A stretch of 12,436 nucleotides of DNA from an uncultured Collinsella sp. Lineage in GTDB: Bacteria; Actinomycetota; Coriobacteriia; Coriobacteriales; Coriobacteriaceae. Shown one piece after another: positions 1 to 6,649 of this stretch. Each line of letters starts with the position of its first letter. Within the stretch, counting starts at the first letter, position 1. Where the stretch lies: NCBI GenBank assembly GCA_900543945.1, contig UQTN01000060.1, positions 1-12,436 of the forward strand, in the 5' to 3' direction. The translations under genes were made by a program, and so were the position numbers. The notes under the pieces are model-generated. The model was not told the DNA's origin, did not search any database, and saw only the letters and a list, made by a program, of their open reading frames with translations.

Positions 1-231
1 GTCCTCGGACTGGCGCATGATCGAGCGCGCATCGTCTACCAGCAGCGCGCCCGCCGGCGTCACTTTGACGCCCGAGTGCGAGCGTTCGAACAGCGTGATG
101 CCGAACTCGGCCTCGAAGCCCGACACCTGCTTGACGAGCGCCGGAGTCGACACGCGCAATTTTGCCGCCGCACGCGAAAAGCTTCCCAGCTCCGCGGCGG
201 CCGATATGGCCTCAAGTCGTCGATCGTACAC
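1..231 (-). CDS. LysR-family transcriptional regulator, N-terminal part (cut by window edge)
   Basis: The first 77 codons of a minus-strand gene are visible; the rest lies beyond base 1. The protein starts MYDRRLEAISAAAELGSFSR if the GTG at 231-229 is read as Met. That start is chosen because a CAGGAG ribosome-binding site lies 6 bases upstream and the LysR helix-turn-helix then begins at its usual distance from the N-terminus. Residues about 5-60 have the LysR-type winged-HTH pattern: LEAI..AAELGSFSRAAAKL, then STPALVKQVSGFEAEFG, then LFERSHSGVKVTPAG. The effector-binding domain is not in the window. The gene is divergent from the dehydrogenase-transporter operon starting at 464, the classic layout for a LysR regulator and its target. 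Its ligand cannot be inferred. Family assignment is confident. Confidence 0.88.
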   Translation of the reverse strand, partial: MYDRRLEAISAAAELGSFSRAAAKLRVSTPALVKQVSGFEAEFGITLFERSHSGVKVTPAGALLVDDARSIMRQSED

Positions 232-328
232 GTCAATCTCCTGTTTCCAGACGTATGCCCGCGCGCTACCAAAGGGGGTTGTTTTGGCAGGTCACACACT
301 CAATAAGGGCCAGTCATCTTGCAAACTA

Positions 329-343
329 TAAACCATAGGTTTA
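329..343. promoter_or_regulatory. Probable LysR-type operator (perfect 6-3-6 dyad)
   Basis: The sequence TAAACC-ATA-GGTTTA is a perfect inverted repeat. Its centre (336) lies about 65 bp upstream of the start point predicted from the 366-394 promoter. LysR-type recognition sites typically sit at about that distance. It reads T-N13-A rather than the canonical T-N11-A, so the exact contact pattern is uncertain. Confidence 0.5.
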
Positions 344-365
344 CGCCATTCTAACAAATATGCAA

Positions 366-394
366 TTTACCTGCGCAAATGCAAAGCATACGAT
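366..394 (+). promoter_or_regulatory. Candidate promoter of the dehydrogenase operon
   Basis: A -35-like TTTACC (366-371) is separated by exactly 17 bp from a -10-like TACGAT (389-394). Each hexamer matches the sigma-70 consensus at 4 of 6 positions. Transcription would start near 401, giving a leader of about 60 bases. A non-ideal -35 fits activator-dependent transcription. Confidence 0.4.
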
Positions 395-463
395 AACCAG
401 CGAAAACCACGTGGGTCGATTAATGGGAGCGACCCACCGGGAGGCACAAGAAGGGAAGTTCCT

Positions 464-1345
464 ATGAGCAATTGGCTTAAGCTCGAGGGCGATGTCTGCG
501 CCGTGACCGGCGCACTCGGCGGCATGGGCGTCGAGATTTGCCGCGAGTTCGCCCGCAACGGCGCCAACGTCGTCATGCTCGACCTGGACGAGGAGAAGGT
601 CAAGGCCGCTGCCGCCGACCTTGCTGCCGAGTTTGGCATCCACGCCGAGGGTTACAAGATGAACGCCACCGACGAGGCCGAGGTTCAGGCCGCCGTCGAC
701 GCCACCATCGCCAACTTCGGCCGCGTCGACGTTCTCGTCAACACCGCCGGCATCCTGCGCTTCGCAGCCATGGAGGACCTGCCGCTCTCCGACTGGAACG
801 AGGTCATCAACGTCAACCTCACCGGCTACTTCATCACCTCGCAGCGCTTTGGTCGCGAGATGATCAAGGCCGGCCAGGGCCGCCTGGTTCACATCTCCAC
901 CGTCGCCAGTCACTCCCCCGAAACGTTCTCGGGCGTGTACAGCTCCACCAAGGCGGGCGTCAACATGATGTCCAAGATGCTGGCTGCCGAGTGGGGTCCC
1001 TACGGCGTGCGCTCCAACTGCGTCGAGCCCTGCTTTGTCAAGACACCCATGTCGGCAAGCTTTTACGCCGATCCCGAGGTCGAGAAGAGCCGCAGCCGCC
1101 TCATCGCCGCGCGTCGCATCGGCGAGGTCAGCGATATCGCCAACGCCGTCATGTTCCTGGCGTCCACGCGCTCAGACTTTACCACCGGCGACGCCATCAA
1201 GGTCGACGGCGGCTTCTCCAACATGATGGGCGACCTCACCGCCAAGCCCGGCGGCCGTCGCGCCTATGCCGACAACTATCTTAAGAACAAGGGCGTCGAG
1301 CTCTGGTCCGATGAGTCCGGCGTCGCAAAGCCGACTGACCAGTAA
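464..1345 (+). CDS. SDR-family NAD(P)-dependent oxidoreductase
   Basis: A 293-residue classical short-chain dehydrogenase/reductase, expected to interconvert a hydroxyl and a keto group on a small cytosolic substrate. Visible motifs are the TGxxxGxG dinucleotide-binding motif (T15-G22), an acidic residue ending strand 2 (D40 in VVMLDLD), which favours NAD(H) over NADP(H), NTAG at 93-96 (family NNAG), N118, and the active-site YxxxK at Y159-K163. The residue 13 before Y159, normally the catalytic serine, is Thr146, with Ser145 beside it. The C-terminal part has the usual DGG (about 248-250) and then a tail of some 40 residues longer than the common 250-residue form. A GAAGGGAAG site precedes the ATG. 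It is the first gene of the operon with an MFS transporter and a Gfo/Idh dehydrogenase. The substrate is unknown; a sugar, polyol or hydroxy acid is plausible. Confidence 0.93.
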   Translation: MSNWLKLEGDVCAVTGALGGMGVEICREFARNGANVVMLDLDEEKVKAAAADLAAEFGIHAEGYKMNATDEAEVQAAVDATIANFGRVDVLVNTAGILRFAAMEDLPLSDWNEVINVNLTGYFITSQRFGREMIKAGQGRLVHISTVASHSPETFSGVYSSTKAGVNMMSKMLAAEWGPYGVRSNCVEPCFVKTPMSASFYADPEVEKSRSRLIAARRIGEVSDIANAVMFLASTRSDFTTGDAIKVDGGFSNMMGDLTAKPGGRRAYADNYLKNKGVELWSDESGVAKPTDQ

Positions 1346-1429
1346 ACAAGCCCGGTAGAAAGGGACGCGTGGCAAGCACCTAGGCGGCGTTTGCCCCTCC
1401 CCTCCCCCGTATCGATTAGAAAGAGTCCA

Positions 1430-2686
1430 ATGGCTTCCACCAACTCCAACAAGGGTCGCGCCGTCGTGCTTTCCGCCGCGTGCGTCACCATGTTCTTCAT
1501 CAGCTCCATCGCGCTGTATTCCGTTGTGAGCAAGAACCTGCTCGCCGTCTATCCCGAGTGGTCCAGCGCTCTTACCTGGGCCTTCCCGGTCTTTCAGACC
1601 ATCATGGCCGTGACGGGCATCTTCGCCGGCCGCATCTCCGATAAGATCGGCCCGCGCAACGTCGTGATCGCTGCCGCCGTGTGCTACGGCGTGGGCTGGT
1701 TCATGTCCGGCACCGTCACCGAGCCGTGGCAGTTCTACCTGTGGTTCTCGCTCGTCGCCGCCATCGGCAACGGCCTGGGCTACAACCCCGCGCTCACCAC
1801 CGGCCAAAAGTGGTTCATCGACAAAAAGGGCCTCGCCTCCGGCATCACCCTGGCCGCTTCGACCGCCGGCCCCGCCGTGCTGTCCCCGGTGCTCGCCTCG
1901 CTGCTCATCCCGAGCCTTGGCATCTTTGGCGCCCTTAAGGCACTCGGCGTCATCTTCTTTGTGGCGATCGCCGCCTCCGCCCTGTTCCTGAAGGCCCCCG
2001 AGGCCGGTTGGCTGCCCGAGGGCTTCGAGGCCCCCAAGGGCGGCGCGCACGCCGGCACCTTCGGCGACCTCACCCCGGGCGAGATGGTCAAAACCCCGCG
2101 CTTCTGGGTCCTCATCGCCACCTTCGCCTTCGCCGCCACCGCGGGCACCCTGCTCGTGGGCAAGGTTGCCTCCATCGCCGCTGTCCAGCTCTTCGCCGAC
2201 CCCACGAGCGCCGCGGCCGTCGCCCTCGGCGGCGTGGTCGTCTCCGTCAACACCTGCGCCAACCTGGTCGGCCGTCTGTCCTTTGGCCAGATCATCGACA
2301 AGCTCGGCGCCTACAAGTCGCTGCTCATCAGCCTTGTCGTCACCATCGTCGCGCTCGTCATCATGTCGATGAGCTTTACGCAGAGCATGTTCTTTGTGGC
2401 GCTCGCCCTGCTCGGCTTTAGCTTTGGCGCCCTGCTCGTCATCTACCCGCCGCTCACCGGTGGCGCCTTTGGCACCAGCAACATCGGCGTCAACTACGGC
2501 ATCATGTTTTTGGGCTATGCCGCTTCCACCTGGATCAGCCAGCCCATCACCGCCGTGCTGTATCACGCCGAGGCCGGCAGCGCCGCCTACCAGCAGTCCT
2601 TCTACGGCGCCATTGTGATTGCCGCCATCGCCGTCGTGCTCACCGTCTACATGATGGTCTCCGACAGCAAGAAGAAGTCCGCTTAG
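1430..2686 (+). CDS. MFS transporter, OFA (oxalate/formate antiporter-like) family
   Basis: A 418-residue major facilitator protein with about 12 hydrophobic segments, in the inner membrane. The ATG at 1430 is chosen over an in-frame ATG at 1391 because AAAGAG lies just before it and the upstream 13 residues look non-native. The TM2-TM3 loop carries the MFS motif G-RISDKIGPR (67-76). Residues 127-139 (KWFIDKKGLASGI) and the APEAGW-PEGF segment at 189-199 before the central loop are characteristic of the OFA subfamily, whose known members move oxalate/formate or other small carboxylates. A second motif-A copy (GQIIDKLG) marks the second half. It starts 84 bp after the dehydrogenase and is probably co-transcribed, suggesting that it imports or exchanges the substrate of the flanking dehydrogenases. 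The substrate is unproven; a small organic or sugar acid is the best family-based guess. Confidence 0.9.
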   Translation: MASTNSNKGRAVVLSAACVTMFFISSIALYSVVSKNLLAVYPEWSSALTWAFPVFQTIMAVTGIFAGRISDKIGPRNVVIAAAVCYGVGWFMSGTVTEPWQFYLWFSLVAAIGNGLGYNPALTTGQKWFIDKKGLASGITLAASTAGPAVLSPVLASLLIPSLGIFGALKALGVIFFVAIAASALFLKAPEAGWLPEGFEAPKGGAHAGTFGDLTPGEMVKTPRFWVLIATFAFAATAGTLLVGKVASIAAVQLFADPTSAAAVALGGVVVSVNTCANLVGRLSFGQIIDKLGAYKSLLISLVVTIVALVIMSMSFTQSMFFVALALLGFSFGALLVIYPPLTGGAFGTSNIGVNYGIMFLGYAASTWISQPITAVLYHAEAGSAAYQQSFYGAIVIAAIAVVLTVYMMVSDSKKKSA

Positions 2687-2697
2687 TTTTGCTTGAC

Positions 2698-2722
2698 GCG
2701 GCAAGGGCCGTTCTCTTGCCGC
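2698..2722 (+). other. Intercistronic hairpin between transporter and Gfo/Idh gene
   Basis: GCGGCAAG (2698-2705) pairs perfectly with CTTGCCGC (2715-2722) around a 9-base loop. No T-run follows, so it is not a good intrinsic terminator. It lies 32 bp before the next ATG and may protect the upstream message or tune the ratio of the two proteins. Confidence 0.5.
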
Positions 2723-2754
2723 ATTCCACCGGTCACCAGTATTAAGGAGTCGAA

Positions 2755-3795
2755 ATGTCTGAGCTCAACCCCGTCCGCATTGCCGTTATCGGCGCCGGTG
2801 CCATGGGCCGCAACCACATCCGCTTTGTCACCGAGGAGCCCGAAGCCGAGCTCGTCGCCATCGCCGACGCCTTTGAGGGCGCCCGCGCCACGGCCGAGGC
2901 CGCCGGCGTGCCGTTTTACACCGATCCCGCCCAGATGATGGACGAGGTCAAGCCCGAGGCCGTCATCATCGCCACCCCCAACGACCTGCATCTGGGCGTT
3001 GCCCGCGAGGCCGTGAAGCGCAACATCGTGCCGCTGGTCGAAAAGCCGATCTCCAATGACCTCGAGGATGCCCAGGCCTTCGCCGCCGAGGCCGAGACCG
3101 CCGGCGTGCCCGTGCTCGTGGGCCAGCACCGTCGCCACAACCCCTTCGTCAACAAGGCCAAGGAGATCATCGAGTCCGGCGAGCTGGGCAAGCTCACCGT
3201 GTCGAGCTTCCACTACATGATCTATAAGAATGACGAGTACTTCGATGTCGAGTGGCGCCGCAAGAAGGGTGCCGGCCCGATCCTGGTTAACCTGGTTCAC
3301 GACGTCGACCTGCTCCGCTATCTGCTGGGCGAGCCCGTTGCCGTCCAGGGTATGCAGTCCAGCGCCGCCCGCGGTTTTGAGACTGAGGACTCCGCCGTGG
3401 TCAACGTCCGTTTTGCCGATGGCGCGCTCGCAAGCATGACCATCTCCGATGCCACCGCCAGCCCCTGGAACTGGGAGGCCACCGCTCGCGAGGACCCGCA
3501 GTACCGTCCCTTCGACGCCGACGCCTACTTTATCGGCGGAACCTTGGGCGCCCTTTCGCTGCCCCGCCTGCACCAGTTCTCCTACGACGGCGCCTCCAAC
3601 TGGCACAAGCCGCTGCAGATGGAGATTCCGGCCGTGGACCCGGCGCTGCCGCACAAGATGCAGCTCAAGCACTTTGTGAAGGTCGTCCGCCGCGAGGTCG
3701 AGCCCGTCGTAACCCCCGCCGACAACGTCAAGACGCTCACGCTTCTCAACGCCATCAAGGAGGCCGCCGAGACCGGCCAGCTCGTCGAGCTGTAG
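2755..3795 (+). CDS. Gfo/Idh/MocA-family NAD-dependent oxidoreductase
   Basis: A 346-residue protein of the glucose-fructose oxidoreductase / inositol dehydrogenase / MocA family, which oxidises or reduces sugars, polyols and their acids in the cytosol. The N-terminal Rossmann fold (about 7-125) shows GAGAMG (13-18), D38 at the end of strand 2 (NAD preference) and the family EKP at 96-98, whose lysine contacts cofactor and substrate. The C-terminal substrate domain follows, with H182 in NLVHDVDLLRYL as the probable catalytic histidine. The Asp usually found a few residues before that His is not in place (V178/N179), as in some subgroups with an NLxHDxD motif. AAGGAG lies 6 bases before the ATG. 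It is the last gene of the operon. Together with the SDR it suggests two oxidation/reduction steps on one imported compound. The exact substrate is unknown. Confidence 0.93.
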   Translation: MSELNPVRIAVIGAGAMGRNHIRFVTEEPEAELVAIADAFEGARATAEAAGVPFYTDPAQMMDEVKPEAVIIATPNDLHLGVAREAVKRNIVPLVEKPISNDLEDAQAFAAEAETAGVPVLVGQHRRHNPFVNKAKEIIESGELGKLTVSSFHYMIYKNDEYFDVEWRRKKGAGPILVNLVHDVDLLRYLLGEPVAVQGMQSSAARGFETEDSAVVNVRFADGALASMTISDATASPWNWEATAREDPQYRPFDADAYFIGGTLGALSLPRLHQFSYDGASNWHKPLQMEIPAVDPALPHKMQLKHFVKVVRREVEPVVTPADNVKTLTLLNAIKEAAETGQLVEL

Positions 3796-3867
3796 CACCT
3801 TAGGACAGGCCGCGGCAGAAACCCCATGCCGGGCCCCTCGGTCCGCCACAAATAAGCCCCTCTTCTT

Positions 3868-3904
3868 TGCCCCGCGAGCAGCTTCCTGCCCGCGGGGCAT
3901 TTTG
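3868..3904 (+). terminator. Intrinsic terminator of the SDR-MFS-Gfo operon
   Basis: TGCCCCGCG (3868-3876) pairs perfectly with CGCGGGGCA (3891-3899) across a 14-base loop, followed by TTTT. It sits 72 bp after the last stop codon of the operon. Confidence 0.85.
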
Positions 3905-3965
3905 CTACGTTGCCAATGATTTTTCTGGGACGGGGGACTTTTTGCACCTTAGCTTGATTCGTTCG

Positions 3966-4123
3966 CCACGAAATGTGCCTATCTACTACGTTTAACCAAT
4001 CACCCTCATCCATACAGAATTTCGCGAAATAAAAACCGCAGGTAAACGGCTTGCGCATTTTCGGAAAACCGGGGGATGGTCGACCCACACGGTTCAAACG
4101 TAGTAGATAGGCCGCTTTCGTGG
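3966..4123. repeat. 158-bp inverted-repeat element with long arms
   Basis: The left arm is CCACGAAA (3966-3973), three unpaired bases, then GCCTATCTACTACGTTT (3977-3993) and AACC (3994-3997). The right arm is its complement: GGTT (4091-4094), one extra C, AAACGTAGTAGATAGGC (4096-4112), three unpaired bases and TTTCGTGG (4116-4123). In all 29 positions pair. The interior holds a perfect 12-bp palindrome ATTTCGCGAAAT (4019-4030) and a dyad TTTTC-G-GAAAA (4058-4068). There is no coding capacity. It is a MITE-like or regulatory element in the gap between the operon terminator and tex. Confidence 0.75.
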
Positions 4124-4142
4124 TTCCGCGCCAAAACAGTCT

Positions 4143-4171
4143 TTTTTGGGCGAAGTGGCAGGTGGTATCCT
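4143..4171 (+). promoter_or_regulatory. Candidate tex promoter (extended -10)
   Basis: TG-G-TATCCT at 4163-4171 is an extended -10 (4 of 6 matches to TATAAT plus the TGn element). The hexamer 17 bp upstream (4143-4148, TTTTTG) is a poor -35, acceptable for an extended -10 promoter. It is 45 bp before the start codon and just right of the inverted-repeat element. Confidence 0.3.
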
Positions 4172-4215
4172 TGGTAGCTCTGTGCTGCAAACGCACCTTA
4201 AACGCAAGGAGTCCC

Positions 4216-6363
4216 ATGGATCTTATCGCCCAGCTCGCCCGCGAGCTCAACCTTAAGGCCGCCAACGTCGAGGCGGCCGTCAAGCTCATCGACGAGGGAA
4301 ACACCATTCCCTTTATCTCGCGCTACCGCAAGGAAGCCACGGGCGGCATGGACGATGTCGCCCTGCGCGCGCTCGACGAGCGCCTGTCCTACCTGCGTAA
4401 TCTTGAGCAGCGCAAAGAGGACGTCATTCTGCTCATCGGCGCCCAGGGCAAGCTCACGCCCGAGCTCGAGCAACAGATTCGCGAGGCCACACAGCTCCAG
4501 CGTGTCGAGGACCTCTACAAGCCCTACCGCAAAAAGCGCATGACCCGCGCGCAGAAGGCACGCGAGGCCGGCCTGGAGCCGCTCGCCAACATGATCATCA
4601 TGCAGGCCTCGGCCAAGGGCAGCGCGCTCGACGCCGCCGCGGACTACGTCAACGAGGAGGCCGGCTTCGACACGCCCGAAAAGGCGCTCGCCGGCGCCGC
4701 CGACATCGTGGCCGAGACGGTGGCCGAAGATCCCGAGAACGTCGCCGACCTGCGCGCCTTTACGCAAAACACCGCCGACATCGTCGTCGAGGCCACCGAC
4801 CCCGCCGAGAAGACCCCCTACGAGCCGTACTACAGCTATGATGAGCCGCTGCGCCGTATACCCAACCACCGCGTGCTGGCTATCGACCGCGGTGAGCGCG
4901 AGGGCAAGCTCCGCGTGCGCGTGAACGTCGACGGCGCTGCCGCTACGGCACGCCTCGGCAGCCGCTGGCCCCGTCGCCAGGGCGTGTTTGCTCCCGTCTT
5001 TGACGCCGCCATCGCCGATGGCTACAAGCGCCTCATGGCCCCCTCGCTGGAGCGCGAGGCCCGCGCCAAACTCACCGTTCGTGCCCAGACCGAGGCCATC
5101 AACGTCTTTGCCAAGAATCTCGAGGGCTTGCTCTCGACGCGCCCCGTGCGCGGTGCCCGCGTGCTCGCGCTCGATCCGGGCTACCGCACCGGCTGCAAGG
5201 TCGCCGTCATGGACGAGACCGGCAAGCTACTCGACCACGGCGTGGTCTATCCCACCAAGCCGCGCCACGACGTCGCCGGCACCAAGCGCGAGCTCGCCCG
5301 CCTCGTCAAGAAGGACAGCGTCAACACCATCGTCATCGGCAACGGCACCGCCAGCCGCGAGACCGAGGAAGTCGTCTCAGAGTTCATTGCCGAGCAGGCG
5401 CCTGGGCTGCGATACACCATCGTCAACGAGGCCGGCGCGTCGGTGTACTCCGCCTCCGAGCTCGCGAGCCAGGAGTATCCCGATCTGGATGTCACCGTGC
5501 GCGGCGCCATGAGCTTGGGTCGTCGCCTGCAGGACCCGCTGGCAGAGCTCGTCAAGATTCCGCCCCAGTCCATCGGCGTGGGCCAATACCAGCATGACCT
5601 TGACCAGGCAGAGCTTTCGCGCACCCTGGGCCACGTGGTGGAGGACGTCGTCAACCGCGTGGGCGTCGATGTAAACACCGCAAGCGCGAGCCTGCTGGGC
5701 TACGTGTCGGGCATTACGCCAAGCGTGGCCAAAAACATCGTGGCCTACCGCGAGGAAAACGGCGCCTTTACCGATCGCCGCCAGCTTAAGAAGGTCCCCA
5801 AGCTGGGACCCAAGGCGTATCTCAACGCCGCGGGCTTTTTGCGCATCAGCGGCGGCAAGAACCCGCTCGACGCGACAAGCGTCCACCCCGAAAGCTACGA
5901 GGTGGCCACGTCCGTCCTGGAACGCGCCGGCGTTGCGGCAAGCGAGCTCAGCCGCGGCGGCGTGCCCGACATCGAGCGCCGTCTGGGCAGCATCTCGGCG
6001 CTGGCAAGCAACCTAGACTGCGGCACCCTCACGCTCATCGACATTGTCAACGAGCTCAAGAAGCCCGGCCGCGACCCGCGCGACGACGCGCCCGAGGTAG
6101 TCTTTAGCCGCTCGGCGCTTTCGATCGACGACCTGGAGCCCGGCATGGAACTCAAGGGCACGGTGCGCAACGTCGTCGACTTTGGCGCCTTCGTCGACGT
6201 GGGCGTGCACCAGGACGGCCTCGTGCACATCTCCAAGCTGGCCAACCGCTTCGTCAAGCACCCCAGCGACGTGGTGCGCGTCGGTGACACGGTCAAGGTG
6301 TGGGTTGAAAAGGTCGATCGCGACCGCAAGAAGATCTCCCTCACCATGGTGCGGGGCAAATAA
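4216..6363 (+). CDS. tex: Tex family transcription accessory / RNA-binding protein
   Basis: A 715-residue cytosolic protein close to the usual Tex length. Tex proteins bind nucleic acid and are linked to transcription and RNA handling; their biochemical role is still vague. The N-terminal helical region (about 1-200) includes the family signature NTIPFISRYRKEATGGMDD and VEDLYKPYRKKR. A YqgF/RNase H-like domain begins at VLALDPGYRTG (316-326). A helix-hairpin-helix region follows (about 487-555, VNTAS..LLGYVSGI to LGPKAYLNAAGFLRI). A C-terminal S1 domain spans 644-714 (GTVRNVVDFGAFVDVGVHQD, ending KKISLTMVRGK). The start at 4216 is chosen because AAGGAG (4206-4211) precedes it and the protein then begins MDLIAQLARELNL, typical for Tex; an ATG at 4120 would add an unrelated 32-residue extension. 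It appears monocistronic, with its own terminator. Confidence 0.97.
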   Translation: MDLIAQLARELNLKAANVEAAVKLIDEGNTIPFISRYRKEATGGMDDVALRALDERLSYLRNLEQRKEDVILLIGAQGKLTPELEQQIREATQLQRVEDLYKPYRKKRMTRAQKAREAGLEPLANMIIMQASAKGSALDAAADYVNEEAGFDTPEKALAGAADIVAETVAEDPENVADLRAFTQNTADIVVEATDPAEKTPYEPYYSYDEPLRRIPNHRVLAIDRGEREGKLRVRVNVDGAAATARLGSRWPRRQGVFAPVFDAAIADGYKRLMAPSLEREARAKLTVRAQTEAINVFAKNLEGLLSTRPVRGARVLALDPGYRTGCKVAVMDETGKLLDHGVVYPTKPRHDVAGTKRELARLVKKDSVNTIVIGNGTASRETEEVVSEFIAEQAPGLRYTIVNEAGASVYSASELASQEYPDLDVTVRGAMSLGRRLQDPLAELVKIPPQSIGVGQYQHDLDQAELSRTLGHVVEDVVNRVGVDVNTASASLLGYVSGITPSVAKNIVAYREENGAFTDRRQLKKVPKLGPKAYLNAAGFLRISGGKNPLDATSVHPESYEVATSVLERAGVAASELSRGGVPDIERRLGSISALASNLDCGTLTLIDIVNELKKPGRDPRDDAPEVVFSRSALSIDDLEPGMELKGTVRNVVDFGAFVDVGVHQDGLVHISKLANRFVKHPSDVVRVGDTVKVWVEKVDRDRKKISLTMVRGK

Positions 6364-6371
6364 GCCGCTGC

Positions 6372-6413
6372 AGGCGCTCGGCGGGCCCCATTCCGCCGAG
6401 CGCCTCTCCTTCT
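6372..6413 (+). terminator. Intrinsic terminator of tex
   Basis: A perfect 13-bp stem, AGGCGCTCGGCGG (6372-6384) with CCGCCGAGCGCCT (6393-6405) and an 8-base loop, begins 8 bp after the stop codon. The tail CTCCTTCT is only moderately T-rich. Confidence 0.85.
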
Positions 6414-6478
6414 AAAACGATTTGGCGATATCCCGAAGTGCGAGACGCCGTTTCCGCTAATCATCACCTGCAATTTTT

Positions 6479-6647
6479 GAGATATTCGGCCTCGCTGGGC
6501 CGCGATAACACTTCTTCAAAGTGCAAGCTCAACAAATAGGCATCAGATATTCCACAAACGTCCCATATCTGCACCCGCAGAGGTGCGGTACGGGACGTTT
6601 TTCAGCCATATTGGCAATCTTGACGGCACTCTGAGGCCGAATATCTC
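6479..6647. mobile_element. MITE-like element, 169 bp, with perfect 15-bp terminal inverted repeats
   Basis: GAGATATTCGGCCTC (6479-6493) and its exact reverse complement (6633-6647) bound a 169-bp segment with no coding potential. A strong hairpin sits in its middle (6558-6602). Its right end falls where the Avd-like remnant stops being recognisable, which fits insertion into, or deletion at, that gene. No convincing target-site duplication is visible (left flank ends CAATTTTT, right flank begins GATTTCTG). It could also be a dispersed non-mobile repeat or a structured RNA. Confidence 0.45.
6558..6602 (+). terminator. Terminator-like hairpin inside the 169-bp element
   Basis: ACGTCCC (6558-6564) pairs with GGGACGT (6592-6598), and an inner stem GCACC/GGTGC closes a 6-base loop. 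The outer stem runs directly into TTTTT (6598-6602). On the minus strand the stem is followed by TTTGTGG, so it could work weakly in both directions. No gene ends just before it, so it may be part of a structured RNA or repeat instead. Confidence 0.5.
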
Positions 6648-6649
6648 GA

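Larger units (their letters stand above)
232..463. promoter_or_regulatory. Divergent regulatory region between lysR-type gene and dehydrogenase operon
   Basis: This is a 232-bp intergenic region with no credible gene. It is clearly more AT-rich than its flanks from about 300 to 400. It contains a perfect dyad at 329-343, a candidate rightward promoter at 366-394, and a looser dyad around the -35 region (TGCAATTT near 361 facing AAATGCA near 377). A second short dyad, CTAT-N5-ATAG, overlaps the main one at 326-338. Confidence 0.7.
3905..4215. other. Gene-free gap between the operon terminator and tex
   Basis: No credible gene lies in this 311-bp stretch. It holds the inverted-repeat element at 3966-4123 and the presumed tex promoter region. 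An open minus-strand frame runs through it but is low in coding character and crosses the neighbouring gene in antisense. Confidence 0.7.

Noticed and set aside
1172..2704. Very long open frame (510 codons) on the minus strand opposite the MFS gene
   Set aside because: It is composed mostly of Gly, Ala, Asp, His and Glu repeats with no domain, the usual antisense shadow of a GC-rich gene, and the + strand frame is an unmistakable transporter.
2683..3900. 405-codon minus-strand frame opposite the Gfo/Idh gene
   Set aside because: Low-complexity antisense shadow; it also overlaps the operon terminator.
4120..4215. Upstream start for tex at 4120
   Set aside because: The 32-residue extension lies partly in the inverted-repeat element, has no ribosome-binding site and is absent from Tex proteins, which begin like the frame from 4216.
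3582..4307. 241-codon minus-strand frame spanning the gap before tex
   Set aside because: It crosses the 3' end of the Gfo/Idh gene, a terminator and the inverted-repeat element, and shows no domain.
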